Source: an uncultured Gammaproteobacteria bacterium (GTDB taxonomy: Bacteria > Pseudomonadota > Gammaproteobacteria > SZUA-140). Taken from it: DNA of 7,302 bases. A model generated the notes under the pieces. The model did no database searches. It was not told the origin of the DNA and was given only the letters and a program-made list of their open reading frames with translations. Positions 1-5,974 of the stretch are shown in pieces (the first letter of the stretch is position 1; each line of letters begins with the position of its first letter). The stretch spans positions 1 to 7,302 of the forward strand of contig CALZIG010000040.1 in the NCBI GenBank assembly GCA_945787585.1, given 5' to 3'. The position numbers were made by a program, and so were the translations under genes.

Positions 1-105
1 CTTGTTGAAGTGATCCTGGTGATGCGCCATCGACGCAGCTTGATGCAGCGACTGGGGCGTATGATCCGTATGAAGGGCCAAACAGATTCAGAGGTATCGG
101 AATGA
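1..105 (+). CDS. ccmD: CcmD, heme exporter accessory protein (3' end only)
   Basis: The frame beginning at base 1 stays open for 34 codons to a TGA at 103-105; the start lies before the window. The visible part begins with the end of a hydrophobic segment (LVEVILVM), followed by a strongly basic stretch (RHRRSLMQRLGRMIR) and a short polar tail. This is the usual layout of the C-terminal half of CcmD, a tiny one-span inner-membrane protein with a basic cytoplasmic tail. CcmD is known to help release holo-CcmE from the CcmABC heme-loading complex. The stop overlaps the ccmE start in an ATGA (102-105), as in many ccm operons. Identification rests on this shape and on position directly before ccmE, because CcmD is too short and variable for a firm motif. 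Confidence 0.85.
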   Translation, partial: LVEVILVMRHRRSLMQRLGRMIRMKGQTDSEVSE

Positions 106-569
106 AGTCTAGACATAAACGCATGGTATTTATTGTGATTGGTTTGGCTGCACTGGGCGGCGCCGTGGCATTGATCATGAATGCGCTACAGAGCAATATT
201 AACCACTTTTTTAGCCCGACGGAGGTGATGGCCAACGCCGCGCCGAAAGATCGAACATTTCGTCTCGGAGGGCTGGTAGTGAAAGAGAGTCTGCAACGCG
301 AAGACGACGGGCTGACGGTCCATTTTCGAGTGACAGATAATGTCGAGAGCGTGCCGGTGATCTTTACTGGTATCCTGCCAGATCTATTCCGCGAAGGGGA
401 AGGGGTTGTGGCGCAGGGCAAGATCGCGAATGATGGTACCTTTATGGCGGATGAAGTGTTGGCGAAACACGATGAAACCTATATGCCGCCTGAGGTTGCC
501 GAGGCGCTCGAGAAATCGGAACAGGCTAAGAAGCTAGAGGCTGCAGTTTCACCCGCGGAGGGAATATAA
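102..569 (+). CDS. ccmE: CcmE, periplasmic heme chaperone
   Basis: Encodes 155 residues, a usual CcmE length. CcmE binds heme covalently after transfer through CcmABCD and delivers it to the CcmF/H ligation complex. A basic N terminus (MKSRHKR) precedes a membrane anchor at about residues 8-28. The conserved FFSPTEV and RLGGLVVKESL segments follow, then an OB-fold-like beta domain, the heme-binding motif and a flexible charged tail. His123 in VLAKHDETYMPPEV corresponds to the heme-attaching His130 of E. coli, and Tyr127 to the axial ligand Tyr134, so this is the standard HXXXY class. The start codon overlaps the ccmD stop and follows a GAGG at 91-94. The stop is one base before ccmF. Nothing is missing or unusual. 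Confidence 0.97.
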   Translation: MKSRHKRMVFIVIGLAALGGAVALIMNALQSNINHFFSPTEVMANAAPKDRTFRLGGLVVKESLQREDDGLTVHFRVTDNVESVPVIFTGILPDLFREGEGVVAQGKIANDGTFMADEVLAKHDETYMPPEVAEALEKSEQAKKLEAAVSPAEGI

Positions 570-570
570 G

Positions 571-2589
571 ATGATACCTGAAATAGGGCATTATGCATTG
601 GTGCTGGCGTTGTCGATGGCGTTTATTCAGGCGGCATTGCCGTTAATCGGCGCACAGCAGGGTAAAGCATCGTGGATTGCGGTGGCGCGTCCGGCGGCAC
701 AGGGGCAGTTTGCGTTTGTCCTGATCGCCTTTGGCTGTCTTACTTACTCGTTTGTGGTGAATGATTTCTCGGTGCAGTATGCCGCTGCTCATTCCAATTC
801 ACAGCTGCCGGTGCAATATCGCGTTGCAGCAGTGTGGGGTGGTCATGAAGGCTCGCTATTACTATGGGCGTTGATGCTGGGTGGCTGGACTTTCGCGGTC
901 TCGGTGCTGAGTAAAAATCTGCCGGATGAGAGGGTGGCGCGCGTGATTGGTGTGCTCGGTATGGTCTCCATTGGCTTCCTGTTCTTTATTCTACTGACCT
1001 CAAACCCGTTTGATCGCCTGATTCCGGCGGCACTCGATGGTCGCGATTTGAATCCACTGCTACAGGATCCGGGGCTGATTATCCATCCGCCGATGCTGTA
1101 TATGGGCTATGTTGGCTTCTCAGTAGCGTTTGCCTTTGCGATTGCCGCATTGATCAGTGGACGGCTGGATGCCGCATGGGCACGCTGGTCGCGTCCGTGG
1201 ACCACCGCCGCGTGGTGTTTTCTGACGATTGGCATCGCGCTCGGCAGTTGGTGGGCCTATTACGAGCTTGGCTGGGGTGGCTGGTGGTTCTGGGATCCAG
1301 TTGAAAATGCCTCCTTTATGCCGTGGCTGGTCGGCACTGCGCTGATCCATTCGCTGGCGGTGACTGAAAAACGCGGCAGCTTTAAAAACTGGACGGTACT
1401 GCTGGCGATCATCGCTTTTTCGATGAGCCTGCTGGGAACCTTCCTGGTGCGTTCCGGTGTATTGACCTCGGTACACGCCTTTGCCACAGACCCTGCGCGC
1501 GGTGTCTATATTCTCGGTTTTCTTGCGGCCACGATTGGTGGTTCGCTGTTTCTGTATGCGGTGCGCGCACCGAGTGTCAGTAAAGGCGGCGAGTTCTCGA
1601 TGCTGTCGCGTGAAACACTATTGTTGAGCAACAACGTGTTGCTGATCGTGGCGTGTGCAACAGTGCTCCTCGGTACCCTCTATCCGCTGTTACTAGACGC
1701 GCTGGATATGGGCAAGATCTCAGTGGGGCCTCCTTACTTTAATTCTGTGTTTGTGCCGCTGATGATGCCGCTACTCTTTTTAATTGGGCTGGCACCGTTT
1801 GTGCGTTGGAAAAAGGCGAACCTGGGTGAGTTAACGCGACTGCTGCGCTGGGCCTTCTGTGTTGCGCTGATTGTGGCACTGGTATTGCCATTTACGCTGG
1901 GTGAATGGCAGGTAATGGTGAGTGTTGGTCTATTGTTGGCAGCGTGGATTGTGATTACGATCATCATGGGTTTCATGCGACGCGCAGAGCGTGGAAATGG
2001 CCTGAAGGGTTTGTCGATGAGTTACTACGGCATGCAGATGGGCCATTTTGGCATGGCGGTGTTTGTGGTTGGCGTCACATTGATTGGCGGTTATGAGACT
2101 GAGAAAGATGTCCGTATGGAGATTGGTGATGTCACCAGCGTGGGGGGATACACCTTCCGTTTTGATGGTGTCGTCGATCAGGCGGGCCCCAACTATCAGG
2201 CTACCCGCGGTTATATTCAGGTGATGAAAGATGGCAACAACGTGATGTTGATGCACCCTGAAAAACGCATCTATAACGTACAGACGATGCCGATGACCGA
2301 AGCGGCGATCGACAGTGGTTTTACCCGTGATCTCTATGTCTCGCTTGGCGAGCCAGTGAGTGGTGGCGCATGGAGTGTGCGTATCTATCACAAACCGTTT
2401 GTGAACTGGATATGGGGAGGCTGCGGCCTGATGGCACTGGGCGGGCTGTTTGCCATCAGTGATCGACGCTACCGCCTTACATCGCGCAGTCGCCGCGAAG
2501 CCGATAGTAAAAAAGCGGCCGCGACGAACAGTGGCGATGGCCGTACAGCAAGTGGCAGCCCAGTGGCGGCGAGAGAGGCTGAGGTCTGA
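571..2589 (+). CDS. ccmF: CcmF, heme lyase / cytochrome c synthetase subunit
   Basis: Encodes 672 residues, slightly longer than the roughly 645-660 typical of the family. CcmF is the large multi-span inner-membrane protein that takes heme from holo-CcmE and attaches it to apocytochrome CXXCH motifs. The tryptophan-rich WWD segment (WGGWWFWDPVENASF) is at about residues 235-249. Four histidines match the E. coli heme ligands: H172 in IIHPPML, H260 in ALIHS, H302 in SVHAFATDP and H492 in GHFG. A soluble periplasmic region lies at about 508-610, and a last membrane span at about 611-629 is followed by a roughly 43-residue basic, Ser/Ala-rich tail that accounts for the extra length. A strong Shine-Dalgarno GGAGGGA at 557-563 sits 7 nt before the ATG. 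The TGATG at 2587-2591 couples it to ccmG. Confidence 0.98.
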   Translation: MIPEIGHYALVLALSMAFIQAALPLIGAQQGKASWIAVARPAAQGQFAFVLIAFGCLTYSFVVNDFSVQYAAAHSNSQLPVQYRVAAVWGGHEGSLLLWALMLGGWTFAVSVLSKNLPDERVARVIGVLGMVSIGFLFFILLTSNPFDRLIPAALDGRDLNPLLQDPGLIIHPPMLYMGYVGFSVAFAFAIAALISGRLDAAWARWSRPWTTAAWCFLTIGIALGSWWAYYELGWGGWWFWDPVENASFMPWLVGTALIHSLAVTEKRGSFKNWTVLLAIIAFSMSLLGTFLVRSGVLTSVHAFATDPARGVYILGFLAATIGGSLFLYAVRAPSVSKGGEFSMLSRETLLLSNNVLLIVACATVLLGTLYPLLLDALDMGKISVGPPYFNSVFVPLMMPLLFLIGLAPFVRWKKANLGELTRLLRWAFCVALIVALVLPFTLGEWQVMVSVGLLLAAWIVITIIMGFMRRAERGNGLKGLSMSYYGMQMGHFGMAVFVVGVTLIGGYETEKDVRMEIGDVTSVGGYTFRFDGVVDQAGPNYQATRGYIQVMKDGNNVMLMHPEKRIYNVQTMPMTEAAIDSGFTRDLYVSLGEPVSGGAWSVRIYHKPFVNWIWGGCGLMALGGLFAISDRRYRLTSRSRREADSKKAAATNSGDGRTASGSPVAAREAEV

Positions 2590-3119
2590 TGCGTCATCTG
2601 AAATACCTGCTGCCGTTGGCAGTATTTGGAGTCATGGTATGGTTTCTGGGGCAGGGGCTGTACCTCAACCCGAGAGAGGTGCCATCACCGCTCGTGAATA
2701 AGCCCGCACCCGTGTTTAACGTGGCGGACCTGCATCGCCCCGAGTTGCAGTTTGCCTCTGAACAGATGAAGGGCAAGGTGTGGATCCTGAATGTGTGGGC
2801 CTCGTGGTGTCGCGCTTGTCGTGACGAACATCCGTTGTTTGTTGAGCTCGGTCGTCAGGGGATCGTGCCGATTGTGGGGTTGAACTATAAAGACCAACGC
2901 GGTGATGCACTTGAATGGTTGCGCGCACTGGGCAATCCCTATGTGGCCAGCGCCTACGATGTTGATGGCCGTGTCGGCATGGACTACGGCGTTTACGGTG
3001 TGCCAGAGACCTATGTGATCGATAAGCAGGGCGTCATCCGCTATAAGCATACTGGCCCGGTCACGGCACAGTCGTTACAGACCAAGGTGCTGGCACTAGT
3101 GAAGGAGTTACAGGGATGA
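2589..3119 (+). CDS. ccmG: CcmG (DsbE), membrane-anchored thiol:disulfide oxidoreductase of cytochrome c maturation
   Basis: Encodes 176 residues, the usual CcmG length. It is a periplasmic thioredoxin-like protein held by an uncleaved N-terminal anchor (about residues 5-24); the family keeps apocytochrome cysteines and CcmH reduced for heme attachment. The thioredoxin domain covers about residues 38-175. The active site is WASWCRAC with C74 and C77, and the cis-proline is P139 in GVYGVPETY, the signature loop of CcmG. The residue after the first cysteine is Arg where E. coli CcmG has Pro (WCPTC). The start overlaps the ccmF stop by one base, and the stop overlaps the ccmH start in ATGA (3116-3119). 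Its electron donor (CcdA or DsbD) is not in the window. Confidence 0.97.
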   Translation: MRHLKYLLPLAVFGVMVWFLGQGLYLNPREVPSPLVNKPAPVFNVADLHRPELQFASEQMKGKVWILNVWASWCRACRDEHPLFVELGRQGIVPIVGLNYKDQRGDALEWLRALGNPYVASAYDVDGRVGMDYGVYGVPETYVIDKQGVIRYKHTGPVTAQSLQTKVLALVKELQG

Positions 3120-3580
3120 AACAACTGTTAGCGTGTTTAATGTTGCTGTCAGTGATGTTGGCGATACCCAATGTTCACGCCAAGGAGGCGGCGACGATGG
3201 CGGCCGATCCTGTGCTGGAAAAACGTGTGATGGCGCTGGCGTATGAGCTGCGCTGTCTGGTGTGTCAAAATCAGTCATTAGGGGGGTCACAATCTGAGTT
3301 TGCGATCGACCTTCGTGATGAAATTCGTCAGCAGATGACGCAGGGCAAGAGCGATAAGCAGGTGACCGATTTTATGGTCGAGCGTTATGGCGACTTCATT
3401 CTTTTTAAACCCCCGGTAAAATCGACCACGCTTGCATTGTGGATAGGGCCGTTTGCGCTGTTAGCGATTGGCGCGCTGGTACTGTTTATACATTTGAAGC
3501 GCCGCAAGCGCACGCTCAATACCACGCCGTTGAGTGACGAAGATCATAAGCGGGCCGAGGCCCTGTTGGATAACAAATAA
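3116..3580 (+). CDS. ccmH: CcmH, apocytochrome thioreductase / heme ligation subunit
   Basis: Encodes 154 residues, matching the short stand-alone CcmH (CycL type) rather than the E. coli CcmH-CcmI fusion. A signal peptide ends near VHA (residue 22). The helical periplasmic domain carries LRCLVCQNQS with redox cysteines C47 and C50, followed by the conserved YGDFILFKPP at 91-100, one transmembrane span (about 106-126) and a short basic cytoplasmic tail. CcmH resolves disulfides in apocytochrome together with CcmG and works in the CcmF/H/I ligation complex. The ATG overlaps the ccmG stop by 4 nt, with AAGGAG at 3102-3107 as ribosome binding site. The run LGGSQSEF after the motif differs somewhat from relatives I know, but the segment is variable and I give it no functional weight. 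Confidence 0.97.
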   Translation: MKQLLACLMLLSVMLAIPNVHAKEAATMAADPVLEKRVMALAYELRCLVCQNQSLGGSQSEFAIDLRDEIRQQMTQGKSDKQVTDFMVERYGDFILFKPPVKSTTLALWIGPFALLAIGALVLFIHLKRRKRTLNTTPLSDEDHKRAEALLDNK

Positions 3581-3633
3581 AAGCAGACCCGTAACAGCAA
3601 GTTAGTTCGCGTGGAGCAGAGGAAATTTAAGGC

Positions 3634-4941
3634 ATGATTATTTTTTGGATTGTAGCAGCGCTGCTGACGATCGCGGCACTGCTTTTTTTATTACCCCCGT
3701 TGTTACAGCGGATCAGAAATCACGAAGGGATTGTGATCGAACAGGATGCGGTCAATGTCTCGATCTATAAAGATCAGATTGCTGAACTCAAGCAGGATTT
3801 GATGAATGATGTGATTACGCATGATCAGTACGAGCAGGGGCAGCAGGAGTTAGAGCGACGTCTGCTGGAAGATGTCACCGTGGCCACTGGAGGTAAGAAG
3901 GCGGCGGAAGCGGGCATCCATGGTGTCACCGCAGCGGTAGTATCAGTGGTGGTGATCGCCACCTCATTATCACTCTACCTGACCTTTGGTAAGCCGGAAC
4001 TGGTGGCCCCCGTCGATGTGACAGAAGCGCCCACGGTGTCAGAAAACATGACGCAGGAAGAGATGACCGATCAGGTGGCGATGATGGTCAGCCAGCTCTC
4101 CGCACGTCTGGAAAAGGATCCAACTGATGTACAGGGATGGGCCATGCTGGGACGTTCTTACTATGCACTGAGTCGTTATGGCGATGCGGTAGCGGCCTTT
4201 TCAAAAGCCGTGTCGATTGTCGATAATGACGCGCAGCTACTGACCGATTATGCCGATGCGATGGCGATGAGCAGCGGTGAGCAGACCCTTGAAGGTCGCC
4301 CGATGGAGTTGATCATGCGGGCATTGAACCTTGATCCGCAGAATCAGAAAGCGTTATGGCTGGCGGGGACTGCCGCCTATGAGCGCGCTGATTTTGAATC
4401 TGCACTGATCTACTGGCGACGCATCCTCGCGATGTTGCCGCCCGACTCTCAAACCGCGAAAACAATGGCCGGAAATATCGCCGAAACTGAGCAGCTGATG
4501 TTGGCACAACAGAACAATGCCAACGGCGGTGGTAGCACACCGTTAAGCGATACATTGAGTCAGGGTACGCTATCTGAAGGCGGTGGTGCGGTGAGTGGTT
4601 CCTCGGTAAGCGGTGTGGTGACGTTATCTCAGTCGCTTGCGGCCGAGGTGTTGCCGACTGATACAGTCTATATTTTTGCGCGAATGATGAACGGACCGCG
4701 CATGCCGCTGGCGATCCTGAGAACCGAAGCGGGGAAAATGCCAATAGAATTCACCCTCGATGATTCGATGGCGATGGACGCGTCGATGAACCTTTCCAGC
4801 GCCTCAGAAGTGATGGTGATGGCGCGGATTTCGCGCAGCGGCAATGCAACGCCTCAAAGTGGCGATATGCAGGGCGGTGTGCAGAACGTGAAGATCGGTA
4901 CTGCCGGTATCGAGATTGTGATTGATGAGGTGATCCCTTAG
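3634..4941 (+). CDS. ccmI: CcmI, apocytochrome c chaperone with TPR domain
   Basis: Encodes 435 residues, the range of stand-alone CcmI/CycH proteins. CcmI binds the C-terminal helix of apocytochromes c and presents them to CcmF/H. The first membrane span is at residues 1-20. A charged cytoplasmic coiled loop (about 43-80, including IYKDQIAELKQDL) precedes the second span (about 97-117). The periplasmic TPR region follows at about 140-290, with TPR-like WAMLGRSYYALSRYGDAVAA and a later WLAGTAAYERADFESAL. A Gly/Ser/Asn-rich linker (about 294-328) leads to the C-terminal domain, marked by GPRMPLAILR, FTLDDSMAM and ARISRSGNATPQSGD, all typical of gammaproteobacterial CcmI. A 53-nt gap separates it from ccmH; AGAGGAAA at 3618-3625 is the ribosome binding site. 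I saw no promoter or terminator in the gap, so it is probably cotranscribed. Confidence 0.96.
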   Translation: MIIFWIVAALLTIAALLFLLPPLLQRIRNHEGIVIEQDAVNVSIYKDQIAELKQDLMNDVITHDQYEQGQQELERRLLEDVTVATGGKKAAEAGIHGVTAAVVSVVVIATSLSLYLTFGKPELVAPVDVTEAPTVSENMTQEEMTDQVAMMVSQLSARLEKDPTDVQGWAMLGRSYYALSRYGDAVAAFSKAVSIVDNDAQLLTDYADAMAMSSGEQTLEGRPMELIMRALNLDPQNQKALWLAGTAAYERADFESALIYWRRILAMLPPDSQTAKTMAGNIAETEQLMLAQQNNANGGGSTPLSDTLSQGTLSEGGGAVSGSSVSGVVTLSQSLAAEVLPTDTVYIFARMMNGPRMPLAILRTEAGKMPIEFTLDDSMAMDASMNLSSASEVMVMARISRSGNATPQSGDMQGGVQNVKIGTAGIEIVIDEVIP

Positions 4942-5007
4942 CGCTCTGAAAAGCGCCTCGAATTTTGCGGCGCAGGATTGATCCGGGCGAGCGTCGATGG
5001 GCAATGT

Positions 5008-5011
5008 GGAG
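5008..5011 (+). promoter_or_regulatory. Shine-Dalgarno that fixes the GTG start of the thioredoxin lipoprotein gene
   Basis: GGAG lies 7 nt before the GTG at 5019. An in-frame TGA at 5013-5015, directly behind the site, rules out any longer start. The next in-frame ATG (codon 19) would remove the lipobox. The GTG is therefore the only start that keeps a signal peptide. Confidence 0.75.
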
Positions 5012-5018
5012 ATGAACA

Positions 5019-5585
5019 GTGCACCGAGCATTACTGTGGCCATGGCTACTGCTGTCGCTATCAGCCTGCGAGATGGCGCCGACGCCAGTGGTGCAATCCC
5101 CTCGTCTCGTTGCAGCGGGTGAGCCCTTTCCGGAGGTGATACTGCCGGGGCTGGATCGTGAAGACCTGCCAATCACACAACTGCGCGGCAAGCTGGTGGT
5201 GCTGAATATCTGGGCCACCTGGTGTCGACCCTGCCGCCATGAGTTGCCGAGTCTGCAACGGCTGGGTGAGCAGCTCGATCCTGAGCGCTTCGTAGTGCTG
5301 GCAATGTCGATTGATGATGATAAACACCTGCCACGCGAATACCTGATCGACCGCAAGATCGAGCTGGCGAGCTATATTGATTTGAAGATGGAGATTGCGA
5401 ACGACAAACTGGGGGTGCAGGTTTACCCCGATACCTATCTGATTTCACCCGATGGCCGTCTGTTGCTCAATATCGAAGGCGAGCGCGAATGGGATAGTCC
5501 GCAGGTGGTTGCGGCGCTGCAAGCGGCTTATATGGGCGATACCGCTATACTACAGCGTGTTCTGCTGCCAGATGTGAGAGAATAA
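5019..5585 (+). CDS. TlpA/ResA-family thioredoxin-like protein, predicted lipoprotein
   Basis: Encodes 188 residues from a GTG start. A short hydrophobic leader ends in a lipobox (LSLSAC, lipidated C17). Glu at +2 would favour outer-membrane sorting by the E. coli rule, which is an inference here. A short Pro-containing linker is followed by a thioredoxin fold at about residues 35-172: a KLVVLNIWATWCRPC strand and active site with C69 and C72, then VVLAMSIDDD, the cis-Pro P137 in VQVYPDTYLI and a closing DGRLLLNIEG hairpin. This is the AhpC/TSA-Redoxin branch that includes TlpA and ResA, periplasmic thiol reductants. It lies 77 nt after ccmI and is clearly distinct from CcmG, lacking the GVYGVPETY loop. 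It might reduce cytochrome or other cysteines, or protect a periplasmic partner. Its substrate cannot be read from sequence. Confidence 0.93.
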   Translation: MHRALLWPWLLLSLSACEMAPTPVVQSPRLVAAGEPFPEVILPGLDREDLPITQLRGKLVVLNIWATWCRPCRHELPSLQRLGEQLDPERFVVLAMSIDDDKHLPREYLIDRKIELASYIDLKMEIANDKLGVQVYPDTYLISPDGRLLLNIEGEREWDSPQVVAALQAAYMGDTAILQRVLLPDVRE

Positions 5586-5618
5586 TCGCGTAATGTCACT
5601 GTGTTGAGAATGAGCGAG

Positions 5619-5623
5619 AGGAG
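5619..5623 (+). promoter_or_regulatory. Shine-Dalgarno that decides between GTG and ATG starts of the cytochrome gene
   Basis: AGGAG within GAGAGGAGA lies 6 nt before the ATG at 5630 but only 3 nt before the adjacent in-frame GTG at 5627. The spacing favours the ATG. The choice changes the signal peptide by one residue and leaves the mature protein unchanged. Confidence 0.7.
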
Positions 5624-5629
5624 ATTGTG

Positions 5630-5974
5630 ATGCACAATAATAGTCATTGGTTGAAACAGATTGGAATCGGTTGTCGTTCTGCTGCGCTGCTGTGCTGTGC
5701 GATGTTGGTGGGGGTGCCGTCAGCGATGGCGGGTGATCCGATCAACGGCGGCAAGCTCTATAATCAGCACTGTAAAAAGTGTCACGGCGCTGACGGCAAG
5801 AGTAGCTTTCCCGGCGTGGCAGATTTTTCGCGCGGCGAAGGGTTATTGAAGGCGGATGGCGAACTACAGCAAAAGATCAATAATGGCAAAGGGATGATGC
5901 CCGCGTTTCGCAGTATGCTCACAGAAGAAGAGATCTTCGATGTGATTACCTATCTGAGAAAACTGCGCCGATGA
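5630..5974 (+). CDS. Small monoheme class I cytochrome c, periplasmic
   Basis: Encodes 114 residues from the ATG (115 from the GTG at 5627). A Sec signal peptide with a long polar N region and a hydrophobic core (SAALLCCAMLVGV) ends at SAMA, with predicted cleavage after residue 34. The mature protein is about 80 residues. Heme is attached at CKKCH (C48, C51, His52 as proximal ligand). The likely distal ligand is M90 in GKGMMPAF, followed by the C-terminal helix EEEIFDVITYLRKL typical of class I cytochromes of the c5/c8/CBB3 type. It is an electron carrier, and its heme would be attached by the machinery encoded upstream. The spacing is 44 nt after the thioredoxin gene, and its stop overlaps the propeller gene in ATGA (5971-5974). 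Redox partners are unknown. Confidence 0.94.
   Translation: MHNNSHWLKQIGIGCRSAALLCCAMLVGVPSAMAGDPINGGKLYNQHCKKCHGADGKSSFPGVADFSRGEGLLKADGELQQKINNGKGMMPAFRSMLTEEEIFDVITYLRKLRR

Noticed and set aside
1930..2391. A 153-codon minus-strand open frame inside ccmF.
   Set aside because: The His/Thr-rich composition is typical of antisense reading, no motif is seen, and the opposite strand is conserved CcmF sequence.
4681..4869. Methionine-rich stretch near the CcmI C terminus (about ten Met within residues 351-412), considered as a metal-binding region.
   Set aside because: The methionines sit largely within motifs typical of the gammaproteobacterial CcmI C-terminal domain (GPRMPLA, DDSMAM) and are not arranged as regular MXXM copper motifs.
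4941..4956. GCGCT/AGCGC hairpin with a 6-nt loop right at the ccmI stop, a possible terminator.
   Set aside because: The stem is only 5 bp and no T-run follows directly; the nearest is a TTTT several bases downstream. At most it is a weak structure, and I do not call termination here.
4751..5356. A 201-codon open frame on the minus strand across the ccmI end and the thioredoxin gene start.
   Set aside because: It is low-complexity and rich in Arg and Ser, shows no recognisable domain, and lies opposite two clearly real genes. It is a shadow of their codon bias.
5675..5715. Cysteines in the leader of the cytochrome (C15, C22, C23), considered as a lipobox.
   Set aside because: The residues before them (SAALLCC) do not fit L-[AS]-[GA]-C, and a good signal peptidase I site (SAMA) follows 11 residues later.
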